Shown here one piece after another: positions 27,295 through 35,577 of a stretch of DNA of 64,000 bases. The notes beneath the pieces were generated by a model. The model worked only from the letters and a program-made list of their open reading frames with translations. It was not told the origin of the DNA and made no database searches. The number at the start of each line of letters is the position of its first letter. Position 1 is the stretch's first letter. The stretch spans positions 446,459-510,458 of the forward strand of contig NZ_LMKW01000001.1 of the NCBI RefSeq assembly GCF_001421745.1. Direction: 5' to 3'. Source of the stretch: Sphingomonas sp. Leaf230 (lineage in GTDB: Bacteria; Pseudomonadota; Alphaproteobacteria; Sphingomonadales; Sphingomonadaceae). The translations under genes and the position numbers were made by a program.

Positions 27295-27460
27295 GTGTGG
27301 CGGGCCCACCATGGCCGTGTGCCGGGTTATCCACTGACGCACGGTACGTCAGGTGGGGACCATGTGCTTCGGACCAGGATCCTAACAGGGACAGCCCCCT
27401 ATGGATGATGAATAGCCTCAGGGATAATAAAGGCTCGTACCGGGCAGAACCCGCCACAGC
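27295..27460 (-). ncRNA. ssrS: 6S RNA
   Basis: The gap between zapA and the cyclo-ligase gene holds a structured RNA candidate on the minus strand. Its ends pair perfectly through TGTGGCGGG (near 27458) and CCCGCCACA (near 27297), giving a long terminal helix. Inside, ATTATCCCTGAGGCTATTCA resembles the CCCUGAGCCGAUAUUUCAU segment that forms the large bubble of 6S RNA. Length (~165 nt) and gene order fit. 6S RNA binds housekeeping RNA polymerase by mimicking an open promoter. Ends are approximate. A covariance-model hit would confirm it. Confidence 0.8.
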
Positions 27461-27464
27461 CAAT

Positions 27465-27788
27465 CTAGGCGTTGGGCGGGCTAAGCTCAAGGGGCGTGTG
27501 TTCGAGAACCTGGGCGAGCCCTTCGAGACGATCTGCGATCCGGGTAAGTGCGATCTCGCTGACTGCGGAGCCTTCGGGTGGCCGGTGCGCGGCTTCGTCG
27601 AGGTCGTCGGCGAGCATCAGCGCGACGAACAGCATCGCGCGCTCGGCGCTGAGACCGCCTGCGGCACGGTCCGCGGTCGCCCAGCGTTCGGCGACCATCG
27701 CGCCCAGCAGGCGGACGCGCGACTCTTCGCCGTCACGGCAGGCGACGGCATGGGGACGGCCGCCGATATCGAGCATGACCTGTGCCAT
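27465..27788 (-). CDS. zapA: Cell division protein ZapA
   Basis: A 107-residue protein with the ZapA pattern: an N-terminal beta-sheet segment (VMLDIGGRPHAVACRDGEE), RVRLLGAMVAERW, then a long helix with FVALMLADDLDEA and a C-terminal coiled coil (ALTRIADRLEGLAQVLEHT). It binds FtsZ and stabilises the Z-ring at midcell. Its ATG overlaps the TGA of the preceding 64-residue gene by one base, and the 6S RNA begins right after its stop. Length is normal for the family. Confidence 0.9.
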   Translation of the reverse strand: MAQVMLDIGGRPHAVACRDGEESRVRLLGAMVAERWATADRAAGGLSAERAMLFVALMLADDLDEAAHRPPEGSAVSEIALTRIADRLEGLAQVLEHTPLELSPPNA

Positions 27789-27982
27789 CAGTTGGGGCTC
27801 CCACGCGTGATGACGTCGTCGAGCGCGGCGACGGCTTCGGCCATCCGCGCCTTGAGGGCAGCGTGGCGCTTGGCGAGCGCGTCGCCAGCTTCGGTGCGGG
27901 CTGCAATGGCGGATTCGATCCGTGCGATCGCGGCATCGATCCGGTCGACGGCAGTTGGTCCGTCGGAAGGTGTGTCTGACAT
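27788..27982 (-). CDS. Small coiled-coil protein upstream of zapA
   Basis: A 64-residue Ala/Arg/Asp-rich protein that is almost all helix (VDRIDAAIARIESAIAARTE; later LKARMAEAVAALDDVI), probably a coiled coil. No cysteine, no membrane segment. It overlaps zapA by one base (TGATG), so it is probably co-made with ZapA and may work with it, but I do not recognise a named family with certainty. Small genes at this place are common in alphaproteobacteria. Confidence 0.75.
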   Translation of the reverse strand: MSDTPSDGPTAVDRIDAAIARIESAIAARTEAGDALAKRHAALKARMAEAVAALDDVITRGSPN

Positions 27983-28052
27983 AGCATGCGAGATAGCATG
28001 GACGGGGGGTGCGACAAGTCGGTTTAGGCGAAACCCATCACCATCCACGGTG

Positions 28053-28058
28053 TTGACA
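28053..28058 (+). promoter_or_regulatory. Possible -35 element of gap
   Basis: TTGACA, 69 bases before the gap start, followed by a GGGCGG/CCGCCC hairpin (28060-28075). No matching -10 box is obvious, which is common in alphaproteobacteria. Confidence 0.35.
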
Positions 28059-28126
28059 GGGCGGCCCACCGCCCCGCAAAGGCATCGCGCCCGGAACGGA
28101 CTCGCGGGCGTAGCGGAGAGACAGCA

Positions 28127-29137
28127 ATGACGGTCAAGGTTGCGATCAACGGTTTCGGGCGCATCGGCCGTCTCGTCGCCCGTGCGGTACTCGAACAGTC
28201 GAACGGCGCACTCGAACTCGTCGCGATCAACGATCTCGGCGATGCCAAGTCGAACGCGTGGCTGTTCAAGCGCGACAGCGTCCACGGCAAGTATCCGGGT
28301 GAGGTTTCGGCCGAGGGCAACGAGCTGGTCGTCGACGGCAAACGCATCCGCGTCACCGCCGAGCGTGACCCGGCAAACCTGCCGCACGCCGAGCTGGGCG
28401 TCGACATCGTCCTCGAGTGCACCGGCTTCTTCACCGACAAGGCCAGCTGCCAGAAGCATCTCGATGCGGGTGCCAAGAAGGTGCTGATCTCGGCGCCGGG
28501 CAAGAACGTCGACCTGACCGTCGTTTACGGCGTCAACCACGACAAGCTGACCGCCGAGCACACGATCGTCTCGAACGCGTCGTGCACCACCAACTGCCTG
28601 GCGCCCGTCGCCAAGGTGCTGAACGATGCGATCGGCATCGAGCGCGGCCTCATGACGACCGTGCATGCGTACACCAACGACCAGAAGATCCTCGACCAGA
28701 TCCACCCTGACCTGCGTCGCGCACGCGCTGCGGCGATGTCGATGATCCCGACCACGACGGGGGCCGCGCGCGCCGTCGCCGAAGTGCTGCCGGAGCTCAA
28801 GGGCAAGCTCGACGGTTCGGCGATCCGCGTGCCGGTGCCGGACGTTTCGCTGATCGACCTGACCTTCACGCCGTCGCGCGATACGACGCGTGAAGAGGTG
28901 AATGCGGTGCTGAAGGCGGCCTCCGAGAGCGGCCCGCTGGTCGGCGTGCTCGACTGGTCGGACGAGCCGCTGGTGTCGATCGATCTGCAGCATACCCCTG
29001 CGTCGTCGACGATCGACAGCCTGGAAACCGCGGTGATCGACGGCAAGCTGGTTCGCGTCGTCAGCTGGTACGACAACGAGTGGGGCTTCTCGAACCGGAT
29101 GGTCGATACGGCCACGGCGATGGCGAAGTTCATCTAA
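28127..29137 (+). CDS. gap: Glyceraldehyde-3-phosphate dehydrogenase, type I
   Basis: A 336-residue enzyme. NAD binds at [13 protein letters not shown] (8-20); the catalytic Cys153 is in [12 protein letters not shown]; the catalytic His follows in [12 protein letters not shown]; and the C-terminal [15 protein letters not shown] is standard. It converts glyceraldehyde 3-phosphate to 1,3-bisphosphoglycerate in the cytosol (glycolysis, gluconeogenesis and Entner-Doudoroff lower part). AGCGGAGAGACAGCA before the ATG holds the ribosome binding site. pgk lies downstream with a MOSC gene between them, and zapA is divergent. Confidence 0.96.
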   Translation: MTVKVAINGFGRIGRLVARAVLEQSNGALELVAINDLGDAKSNAWLFKRDSVHGKYPGEVSAEGNELVVDGKRIRVTAERDPANLPHAELGVDIVLECTGFFTDKASCQKHLDAGAKKVLISAPGKNVDLTVVYGVNHDKLTAEHTIVSNASCTTNCLAPVAKVLNDAIGIERGLMTTVHAYTNDQKILDQIHPDLRRARAAAMSMIPTTTGAARAVAEVLPELKGKLDGSAIRVPVPDVSLIDLTFTPSRDTTREEVNAVLKAASESGPLVGVLDWSDEPLVSIDLQHTPASSTIDSLETAVIDGKLVRVVSWYDNEWGFSNRMVDTATAMAKFI

Positions 29138-29162
29138 GCTCGCGATCTATGCGTCCCCTGTT

Positions 29163-29236
29163 CCGTTCGCTTCGAGCGCAGTCGAGAAGTCGTCTCCCGT
29201 GACAGATGGTGTCTCGACTGCGCTCAACACGAACGG
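29163..29236. repeat. Inverted repeat with 25-bp arms
   Basis: Arms CCGTTCGCTTCGAGCGCAGT and ACTGCGCTCAACACGAACGG are inverted copies with three or four mismatches. It lies between gap and the MOSC gene; an in-frame GTG inside it (29199) lengthens the MOSC reading frame by 16 codons but is unlikely to be the start. Confidence 0.8.
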
Positions 29237-29246
29237 GGAGGGAGCG

Positions 29247-29732
29247 GTGGCTCGGGCCCAGGCCTCGACGACAGTCGGCACGATCGCCGGGATCGCTCGC
29301 CACGCGCGCGCCAAAGCCCCGATGGAGGTCATCGACGATGTCGAGATCACCATCGAGGCTGGCCTGCACGGCGACTTCCGCGGTCGCGTGAAGCTCGGCG
29401 GCAAGGGGCGGCGGCAGGTCACGTTGCTCGAACGCGGCGACTGGGACGCCGCGATGGCCGAAGTTGGGCGCGATATTCCGTGGTACGAACGGCGTGCCAA
29501 TCTGCTCGTCGATGGCTTCGACCTTCCCCAGATACCCGGCACGCGGCTCCGCATCGGCGCGGACGTCGTGCTGGAGGTGACGCGCCACACCGATCCGTGC
29601 GACCGCATGGATGCACTGGCGCCAGGATTGTTCGCTGCGCTGACGCCGGACTGGCGGGGCGGGGCCTGTACCCGAGTTTTGATGGGCGGCAGAATCGCCG
29701 CCGGTGATGAGATCAGGATCGAAGAACCATGA
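29247..29732 (+). CDS. MOSC domain protein
   Basis: A 161-residue protein with a MOSC (molybdenum cofactor sulfurase C-terminal) domain. Landmarks are a central RRQVTLLERGDWDAAM, then RIGADVVLEVTRHTDPCDRM with the conserved Cys, and RGGACTRVLMGGRIAAGDEI. Stand-alone MOSC proteins bind sulfur or molybdenum cofactor and are linked to detoxification of N-hydroxylated compounds (YiiM/YuaD types), but the role is not known here. I chose GTG 29247 because GGGGAGGGAGC lies just upstream; GTG 29199 is inside a repeat. The stop overlaps the pgk start (ATGA), which ties it to the glycolytic operon. Confidence 0.85.
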   Translation: MARAQASTTVGTIAGIARHARAKAPMEVIDDVEITIEAGLHGDFRGRVKLGGKGRRQVTLLERGDWDAAMAEVGRDIPWYERRANLLVDGFDLPQIPGTRLRIGADVVLEVTRHTDPCDRMDALAPGLFAALTPDWRGGACTRVLMGGRIAAGDEIRIEEP

Positions 29733-30919
29733 CCAAGCCATTCAAGACGCTCGATGATATGGGCGATGTCCAGGGCAAGCGTGTGCTCGTCCGTGAAGAC
29801 CTCAACGTGCCGATGGCCGAGGGGCATGTCACCGACGACACTCGGCTACGCGCGACCGTTGCGACCGTTGGGGAACTCGCGGACAAGGGCGCGATCGTCC
29901 TCGTCCTCGCGCATTTCGGTCGTCCCAAGGGCGTCCCAAGCCCCGAATTCTCACTGTCGCAGGTCGTGAAGCCGTACAGCGAAGTGCTCGGCCGCGAAGT
30001 CCGCTACATCGACTGGGAAGGGGCGGATGATGCCGTCGCTACGCTCGAACCCGGCGACATTGCGGTACTGGAGAACACGCGCTTCTTCGGCGGCGAGGAA
30101 ACCAACGACGCGGCGGTGGTGACCCGGTTCGCGAGCCTCGGTGACCTGTACGTCAACGACGCCTTCTCCGCCGCACACCGCGCACATGCTTCGACCGAAG
30201 GCCTTGCCCACGTTCTTCCCGCCTTTGCCGGACGCGCGATGGAAGCCGAACTCGACGCGCTCCAGAAGGCACTCGGCGAGCCCGAGCATCCGGTCGCGGC
30301 GGTCGTCGGCGGCGCGAAGGTTTCGTCGAAGCTCGACGTGCTGCGCCACCTCGTCACCAAGGTGGATCATCTGATCATCGGCGGCGGCATGGCCAACACC
30401 TTCCTCGCGGCACGCGGCGTCGATGTCGGTAAAAGCCTTTGCGAGCATGAGCTTGCGAGCGTTTGCGAACAGATCATGGAAGCTGCGGACAAGGCGAACT
30501 GCACGGTCCACCTGCCATACGACGTCGTGGTCGCCAAGGAGTTCAAGCCGAACCCCGCCACCCGCACGGTGAACGTGCACGAAGTCGCCGCCGACGAGAT
30601 GATCCTCGACGTCGGTCCGGCCGCGGTCGAGTCGCTTGGCGACGTGCTCAAGAACTGCCGCACGTTGGTGTGGAATGGTCCGCTCGGTGCGTTCGAGACG
30701 CCGCCGTTCGACAAGGCGACCGTTGCGCTCGCCAAGACCGCGGCGGCGCTCACCGAAGGTGGTTCGCTCGTCTCGGTCGCGGGCGGCGGCGATACGGTTG
30801 CGGCGCTCAATCACGCGGGCGTTGGCGATGCGTTTACGTTCGTCTCGACGGCAGGCGGCGCATTCCTCGAGTGGATGGAAGGCAAGGACCTTCCCGGCGT
30901 CGCGGCGCTGACGCGTTAA
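29729..30919 (+). CDS. pgk: Phosphoglycerate kinase
   Basis: A 396-residue two-domain kinase. Landmarks are GKRVLVREDLNVPMAEG (substrate contacts), LAHFGRPKG, ENTRFFGGEE, NDAFSAAHRAHAS, AVVGGAKVSSKLDVL and the C-terminal SVAGGGDTVAAL (ATP site). It moves a phosphate between 1,3-bisphosphoglycerate and ADP in the cytosol. Its ATG overlaps the MOSC stop by four bases. Its TAA and the stop of the opposing redoxin gene share the palindrome TTAA (30916-30919), so there is no spacer for an ordinary terminator. Confidence 0.96.
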   Translation: MTKPFKTLDDMGDVQGKRVLVREDLNVPMAEGHVTDDTRLRATVATVGELADKGAIVLVLAHFGRPKGVPSPEFSLSQVVKPYSEVLGREVRYIDWEGADDAVATLEPGDIAVLENTRFFGGEETNDAAVVTRFASLGDLYVNDAFSAAHRAHASTEGLAHVLPAFAGRAMEAELDALQKALGEPEHPVAAVVGGAKVSSKLDVLRHLVTKVDHLIIGGGMANTFLAARGVDVGKSLCEHELASVCEQIMEAADKANCTVHLPYDVVVAKEFKPNPATRTVNVHEVAADEMILDVGPAAVESLGDVLKNCRTLVWNGPLGAFETPPFDKATVALAKTAAALTEGGSLVSVAGGGDTVAALNHAGVGDAFTFVSTAGGAFLEWMEGKDLPGVAALTR

Positions 30920-31404
30920 GGCGCCGGTTCCCGCAGCAACGGGACCAGCAGGGTATTGAGTTCATTTAGGTCGATCGCGCCGGCTTTCGCATAGCGAACC
31001 ACGCCGGCGCGATCGATGATGTAGTTGGTGGGGAGGGCGCCCATCACCGCGAACGGCCCCTTGATTCGCCGCGCCGACGGGATCGTCATCGCGGCGAACA
31101 GGGGTTTCAGCTTGAACGCAGGCAGCGAATCCTCCGTCGCCACCGCGAACACGCGCAGGCCGTTGTCCTTGCGAATGCGGTAATAGCTGTCGAGCAGCGG
31201 AAGCTCCGCCTTGCACGGCCCGCACCATGTCGCCCAAAAGTTCAAGACGACAACCTGCCCGTGCAGATCGGCACTGCGCACCTTGGTCCCGTCGATCAGC
31301 GTCAGTTCGAACGGCGGCGCTGGTTCGCCGATCTTGACTGCGGCCGTCGCTGCGGAGGCGATCGCGATTATCGCGCATGCGACGATGCCTTGCATGATCT
31401 TCAT
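30916..31404 (-). CDS. TlpA-like thioredoxin-fold protein
   Basis: A 162-residue redoxin with an N-terminal signal peptide or anchor (1-23, IVACAIIAIASAATA). The fold begins IGEPAPPFELTLIDGTKV; the active site is FWATWCGPCKAELP and the cis-Pro loop is ALPTNYIIDRAG. TlpA/ResA proteins reduce disulfides on exported proteins, often for cytochrome c maturation. I chose ATG 31404 (MKIMQG) because the signal peptide starts there; the frame is open to 31530. It lies antisense between pgk and the toxin-antitoxin pair. Confidence 0.88.
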   Translation of the reverse strand: MKIMQGIVACAIIAIASAATAAVKIGEPAPPFELTLIDGTKVRSADLHGQVVVLNFWATWCGPCKAELPLLDSYYRIRKDNGLRVFAVATEDSLPAFKLKPLFAAMTIPSARRIKGPFAVMGALPTNYIIDRAGVVRYAKAGAIDLNELNTLLVPLLREPAP

Positions 31405-31521
31405 TGCCGCGCCCCTGTGCCGCCCGCCCCGTATTTCGAGAGTGTCGGCGTCGAAAGATCCAACGTCAATCACTAGGTTTGCAGTCCAGCCGGGGTTGAT
31501 CCTCAACGCCCGCCCGCCTAT

Positions 31522-31537
31522 GTTTAACATGTTAAAC
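31522..31537. promoter_or_regulatory. Palindromic operator of the RHH/PemK operon
   Basis: GTTTAACATGTTAAAC is a perfect 16-bp palindrome that ends 10 bases before the antitoxin ATG and is much more A+T rich than the surroundings. RHH antitoxins bind such sites and repress their own operon; that reading is inference. Confidence 0.7.
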
Positions 31538-31547
31538 GGAGACTCGG

Positions 31548-31778
31548 ATGCTTGGCGTCAGGCTCGATAGCGAACTCGAAGAGCGACTCGCGGCGGTTGC
31601 GCGCACCCAAGGGCGCAGCAAGAGCGATATCGCACGCGAAGCTGTGCGACGCTATGTCGAGCGCCACGACGAGGCGTTCCTGGCGGAGGCACGGCGTCAG
31701 TCGCTCGCGGCGGCTGATCACGATCGACGGGCGGGTGAAGAAGATTGGGACACACTGATCGCGGCGCCCCCTGCATGA
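31548..31778 (+). CDS. RHH (CopG-type) antitoxin
   Basis: A 76-residue protein. Residues 1-45 (MLGVRLDSELEERLAAVART onwards, then SKSDIAREAVRRYVE) form a ribbon-helix-helix DNA-binding fold. The acidic C-terminal half (RRAGEEDWDTLIAAPPA) is likely the toxin-binding tail. GGAG lies six to nine bases before the ATG. Its TGA overlaps the toxin ATG (ATGA), the standard order for type II systems. It sits between glycolytic genes with no repeat around it. Confidence 0.88.
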   Translation: MLGVRLDSELEERLAAVARTQGRSKSDIAREAVRRYVERHDEAFLAEARRQSLAAADHDRRAGEEDWDTLIAAPPA

Positions 31779-32104
31779 AATTCGTCCGCGGTATGATCGT
31801 CGTCGGGGCGGGCAAGGGCGATTTCTCTGGCAAGCCGCGCCCCTTTCTTGTCGTCCAATCAGACCTTTTTGCAGATCACGCGACGATTTCTCTTTGCCCG
31901 CTGACAAGTGTCATCAGCAGTACGAACTTGTTTCGTGTATCGCTCGAGGCCTCTCCCGAGACTGGCCTCGTTCGCGACAGCGAGATTCAAGTAGACAAGG
32001 TCGACAGTCTCCGTCGCGACGAGATCAGCAAAATCATTGGCATGACACCGATCACCACCATGACCAGAGTCGACGACGCGCTGCGCCGTTGGCTCCAACT
32101 TTAA
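31775..32104 (+). CDS. PemK/MazF family toxin
   Basis: A 109-residue PemK/MazF-like endoribonuclease. Landmarks are RGMIVVGAGKGDFSGKPRPF, LVVQSDLF, ISLCPLTSVI and DSEIQVDKVDSLRRDEISKI, which match the short PemK branch in proteobacteria. It should cleave mRNA when the antitoxin is lost. The start is ATG 31775, overlapping the antitoxin stop by four bases. It ends 14 bp before the aldolase ATG, so the aldolase may be cotranscribed with the toxin-antitoxin operon unless it has its own promoter within the toxin gene. Confidence 0.88.
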   Translation: MKFVRGMIVVGAGKGDFSGKPRPFLVVQSDLFADHATISLCPLTSVISSTNLFRVSLEASPETGLVRDSEIQVDKVDSLRRDEISKIIGMTPITTMTRVDDALRRWLQL

Positions 32105-32118
32105 AACAGGATTTCAGC

Positions 32119-33039
32119 ATGACCTCGACGATCACTCCGCAAGTCAAAACCATTCTCGACAAGTATGAAGCCACCAGTTCGGCGGTGAAGGCGAACCTCG
32201 CGCGCATCCTGATGCAGGGTAAGCTTGGCGGCACCGGTAAGCTCGTGATCCTGCCGGTCGACCAAGGGTTCGAGCATGGCCCGGCGCGCAGCTTCTCGGT
32301 CAATCCGCCGGCATACGACCCGCATTACCATTACCAGCTCGCGATCGATGCCGGGCTCAGTGCGTATGCTGCTCCGCTTGGCATGCTGGAGGCCGGGGCG
32401 GATACGTTTGCCGGCCAGATCCCGACGATCCTGAAGTGCAACAGCTCGAACAGCTGGGCGACGACGATCGACCAGGCGGTGACGGCGACGGTGTCGGACG
32501 CGGTGCGGCTCGGGTCGGCGGCGATCGGCTTCACGATCTATCCGGGCGCGGACCAGTTCTTCGACCTCGTCGAGGAAATCCGCGAGCTGAGCGAAGAGGC
32601 CAAGTCGGTCGGCATCGCGACGGTGATCTGGTCGTACCCGCGCGGTGGCGAGCTGACCAAGGACGGCGAGCTCGCGCTCGACGTCGGTGCCTATGCCGCG
32701 CACATGGCGGCGCTGCTCGGCGCGCATATCATCAAGACCAAGCTGCCGACCGCGCATATCGAGCAGAAGGAAGCCAAGCCGCTCTATGCCAACACCGATT
32801 GGTCGAAGCAGTCGGACCGTGTGAAGCACGTCGTCCAGTCGAGCTTTGCCGGGCGTCGCATCAACGTCTTCTCGGGCGGCGCGTCGAAGGGCGAGGACGC
32901 GATCTTCCAGGACGCGCGCGACATCCGCGACGGCGGCGGCAACGGCTCGATCATCGGCCGCAACACCTTCCAGCGCCCGCGCGACGAGGCGCTGGCGATG
33001 CTCGACCGGATCATCCGGATCTACAAGAACGAAGAGTAA
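32119..33039 (+). CDS. Class I fructose-bisphosphate aldolase (DhnA type)
   Basis: A 306-residue aldolase of the archaeal/DhnA class I family. Landmarks are LVILPVDQGFEHGPARSF, the Schiff-base Lys region AHIIKTKLPT near residue 207, and the phosphate-binding GRRINVFSGGASKGEDA and GNGSIIGRNTFQRP. It splits fructose 1,6-bisphosphate into two triose phosphates in the cytosol. ACAGG lies nine bases before the ATG. With gap and pgk on the same strand, it extends the glycolytic cluster across the inserted redoxin and toxin-antitoxin genes. Confidence 0.9.
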   Translation: MTSTITPQVKTILDKYEATSSAVKANLARILMQGKLGGTGKLVILPVDQGFEHGPARSFSVNPPAYDPHYHYQLAIDAGLSAYAAPLGMLEAGADTFAGQIPTILKCNSSNSWATTIDQAVTATVSDAVRLGSAAIGFTIYPGADQFFDLVEEIRELSEEAKSVGIATVIWSYPRGGELTKDGELALDVGAYAAHMAALLGAHIIKTKLPTAHIEQKEAKPLYANTDWSKQSDRVKHVVQSSFAGRRINVFSGGASKGEDAIFQDARDIRDGGGNGSIIGRNTFQRPRDEALAMLDRIIRIYKNEE

Positions 33040-33052
33040 GCTTTGGTTTGCC

Positions 33053-33089
33053 GCCACGTCATCCCGGTCCTGCGCCGGGGTGACGTGGC
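33053..33089. repeat. Hairpin, 15-bp arms
   Basis: GCCACGTCATCCCGG and CCGGGGTGACGTGGC, with one G-T wobble and a 7-base loop, lie 14 bp after the aldolase stop and 27 bp before thiE. It could end transcription but has no T run. It resembles family B half-sites. Confidence 0.7.
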
Positions 33090-33115
33090 AGGCATGAAAG
33101 GCTAGGGCCGCGGAC

Positions 33116-33805
33116 ATGACCGAATTCGAAGATCCGCTGGGCCCGCTCGATCCCAATTTCGCCGAGAATTTCCGCCGCGACATGCGCCGACCGGCTTGCC
33201 AGCTTTATCTGGTGTCGCCGCTGGATGTCGGGGGCGACTTTCCCGAGCGTCTGGCGCGCGCGCTGGACGCGGGTCCGGTGGCCGCGTTCCAGTTCCGCGT
33301 GAAGGATATCGACCAGCATGCGGCGGCCGCGCTGGGCGAGCCTTTGCGGGCGATCTGTGCCGAGCGTGAGGTGGCGTTTATCGTCAACGACGATATCGGG
33401 CTGGCCAAGCGTCTCGACGCGGACGGCGTGCATCTCGGGCAGGACGATGGCGATCCGCGTGAGGCGCGGGCACAGCTTGGCCCTAACGCGCAGATCGGGG
33501 TGAGCTGTCACGGCAGTCGTCATCTGGCGATGGAAGCGGGCGAGGCGGGGGCCGACTACGTCGCGTTCGGGGCGTTCTATCCGACGACGACGAAGGTCGC
33601 GACGCATTCCGCCGAGCCGGTGATTCTGTCCTGGTGGTCGACCCTGTTCGAGATGCCCTGCGTCGCGATCGGCGGGATCACGCCGGAGAACGCCGCGCCG
33701 CTGGTTGCTGCAGGGGCGGACTTCATTGCCGTGTCCGGCGCCGTCTGGGGTGGCGACGAGGTTGCGGCGATCAAGGCGTTCGGTGAGGTTCTCGCGAAGC
33801 GCTGA
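33116..33805 (+). CDS. thiE: Thiamine phosphate synthase
   Basis: A 229-residue TIM-barrel protein with an N-terminal extension of about 27 residues rich in acidic residues. Landmarks are QLYLVSPLDVGGDFPERL, AAFQFRVKD, FIVNDDIGLAKRLDADGVHL, the phosphate and product site FGAFYPTTTK and CVAIGGITPENAAPL. It joins hydroxymethylpyrimidine diphosphate to thiazole phosphate. Fully conserved catalytic residues are not all checked here; some related proteins (TenI) share the fold but lack activity. It is a single gene, not in a thi operon. Confidence 0.85.
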   Translation: MTEFEDPLGPLDPNFAENFRRDMRRPACQLYLVSPLDVGGDFPERLARALDAGPVAAFQFRVKDIDQHAAAALGEPLRAICAEREVAFIVNDDIGLAKRLDADGVHLGQDDGDPREARAQLGPNAQIGVSCHGSRHLAMEAGEAGADYVAFGAFYPTTTKVATHSAEPVILSWWSTLFEMPCVAIGGITPENAAPLVAAGADFIAVSGAVWGGDEVAAIKAFGEVLAKR

Positions 33806-33861
33806 GCCGTTGGAAACAACCGTCGTCCCGACCGTTTGATGCAGTAGCGTAACGGTTTGGG

Positions 33862-34884
33862 ATGATGGGCATGACGGCATTTGCGATGAAGACTGCGGTT
33901 CTTGCGGCCTGCTTGCTGGGTGCCGCGTCACCCGCACTGGCGCAGACAGCGCCGGCCAAGCCCGTACCGATCGATCGCAATGTCCTGCACGTCCAAGTCA
34001 TCCTCGATCACCTCGGCTTCGGGCCGGGCGTGCTCGACGGGCGTGGCGGGCAGTCGCTGGTCGCGGCGCTGAAGGGGTTCCAGGAGGCGAAGGGGCTGCC
34101 GATTACCGGCAAGTCCGATGCACGGACGTTGCAGGCGCTGTATCCGTACCGCGCCGCGCGGCCGACCGTAACGGTCGCGCTGACGCCGGAGATGCTGGCG
34201 GGGCCGTTCGTCAATCCGTTCCCCAAGGATCCCGCCAAGCAGGCCGAACTCCCGTCGTTGGGTTACAAGACCGTGATGGAGAAGCTCGGCGAGATGTTCC
34301 ACACGACGCCGGCGGTGATCGTGGCGCTGAACTCGCCGACGACGAAGCTGGCGCCGGGCACCAAAATCGTGTTCCCGAACGCGTTGCCATCGTCGCGAGC
34401 CTATGATCCGAAGCTGAAGCCGGACTGGATCGCGACGCTCACCATGCTGAACGTCGATGCGAAGCAGCCGCAGGCGGATCATGTCGTCGTCGACAAGTCG
34501 GATGGCGTGCTCCGCGTGCTCGACGCGAACGACAAGCTGATCGCGCAGTTCTCCGCGACGATGGGGTCGAGCCATGATCCGCTGCCGCTCGGCACATGGA
34601 CGATCAAGGGCTCGGACTACAATCCGAAGTTCCACTTCAATCCCGCACTGTTCTGGGATGCGAAGAAGGGGCAGCAGAAGGAAATGCTCCCTCCGGGCCC
34701 GAACGGTCCGGTCGGGGTCGTCTGGATGGATCTGTCGAAGGAGCATTACGGCATCCACGGCACGCCGAACCCCGAGACGATCGGACGTGCTGAGAGCCAT
34801 GGCTGCATCCGCCTGACCAACTGGGATGCGGCGCGACTGTCGATGATGATCAAGCCGGGGACCAAGGCCGTGTTCCAGGCCTGA
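33862..34884 (+). CDS. L,D-transpeptidase (YkuD) with peptidoglycan-binding domain
   Basis: A 340-residue exported protein. Residues 1-27 form the signal peptide (ending SPALA). Residues 40-90 resemble a peptidoglycan-binding-1 domain (VQVILDHLGFGPGVLDGRGG), 130-170 a LysM-like segment, and 200-338 a YkuD catalytic domain with HYGIHGTPNP and SHGCIRLTNWD, catalytic Cys315. It makes 3-3 crosslinks in peptidoglycan or attaches proteins to it. It is followed 4 bp later by an M23 peptidase, so the two wall enzymes are probably cotranscribed. Confidence 0.9.
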   Translation: MMGMTAFAMKTAVLAACLLGAASPALAQTAPAKPVPIDRNVLHVQVILDHLGFGPGVLDGRGGQSLVAALKGFQEAKGLPITGKSDARTLQALYPYRAARPTVTVALTPEMLAGPFVNPFPKDPAKQAELPSLGYKTVMEKLGEMFHTTPAVIVALNSPTTKLAPGTKIVFPNALPSSRAYDPKLKPDWIATLTMLNVDAKQPQADHVVVDKSDGVLRVLDANDKLIAQFSATMGSSHDPLPLGTWTIKGSDYNPKFHFNPALFWDAKKGQQKEMLPPGPNGPVGVVWMDLSKEHYGIHGTPNPETIGRAESHGCIRLTNWDAARLSMMIKPGTKAVFQA

Positions 34885-34888
34885 GGCG

Positions 34889-35491
34889 ATGACGCGGACG
34901 TTCTGGATCATTCTCGGGCTGATCGTGGTGGCGATCGGCGGATTTGCGTCGATGGTGTCGTTCGGGAGCAGCGGTAGCGGCATCGAGCGGCGGGTGCCTT
35001 GGCGTAAGTCGGTGCCTCCCGAGGTCGCTGCCGTTACCGTGACGCCGGGGGCGCTGGCCGTTCCGGTGGCTGGCGTGTCGCGGAAAGCGATTGCCGACAG
35101 CTGGAACGATGCGCGGGGCGGCGGTCTGCGCAGTCATCACGGGACGGACATCATGGCACCGGGTGGCACGCGCGTCGTCGCGGCTGCACCGGGGCGGATC
35201 GAGAAGCTGTTCCAGAGCGGACTTGGCGGGATCACGCTGTACGTCCGCTCGCCCGACCGGCGCTGGACCTATTATTATGCGCACCTCGCGGGGTATGCGG
35301 CTGGCATCCGCGAGGGCATGGCGGTCAAGGCAGGTGATACGCTCGGCTATGTCGGCGACACCGGCGATGCGGGGGCAGGCAATTACCACCTCCATTTCGG
35401 GCTGACCAGGATGCAGCCGGGTGAGCGCTGGTGGCAGGGCGAGAACGTGAACCCCTACCCGCTGCTTGCCGGAACGGGGTCGTCCCGCTAA
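34889..35491 (+). CDS. M23 family metallopeptidase
   Basis: A 200-residue protein with one N-terminal membrane helix (about 5-24). The LytM/M23 zinc site is complete: His84 and Asp87 in HHGTDIMAP, His132 in AHLAG and His167/His169 in NYHLHFGL. It should cut peptide crosslinks in peptidoglycan in the periplasm or, if inactive, regulate amidases. It lies 4 bp after the L,D-transpeptidase gene. The catalytic residues are intact, so enzyme activity is likely. Confidence 0.9.
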   Translation: MTRTFWIILGLIVVAIGGFASMVSFGSSGSGIERRVPWRKSVPPEVAAVTVTPGALAVPVAGVSRKAIADSWNDARGGGLRSHHGTDIMAPGGTRVVAAAPGRIEKLFQSGLGGITLYVRSPDRRWTYYYAHLAGYAAGIREGMAVKAGDTLGYVGDTGDAGAGNYHLHFGLTRMQPGERWWQGENVNPYPLLAGTGSSR

Positions 35492-35577
35492 AGCCCGCCG
35501 CTTCGGGTTTCCGCAGAGTCATGCCCCAGGGCCAAGCTTCGCGGACGGCCCCTAGCTCTTTCCAGCAGGAATCGGTC

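Noticed and set aside
29199..29246. GTG 29199 as MOSC start
   Set aside because: It lies in an inverted repeat; GTG 29247 has a strong ribosome binding site.
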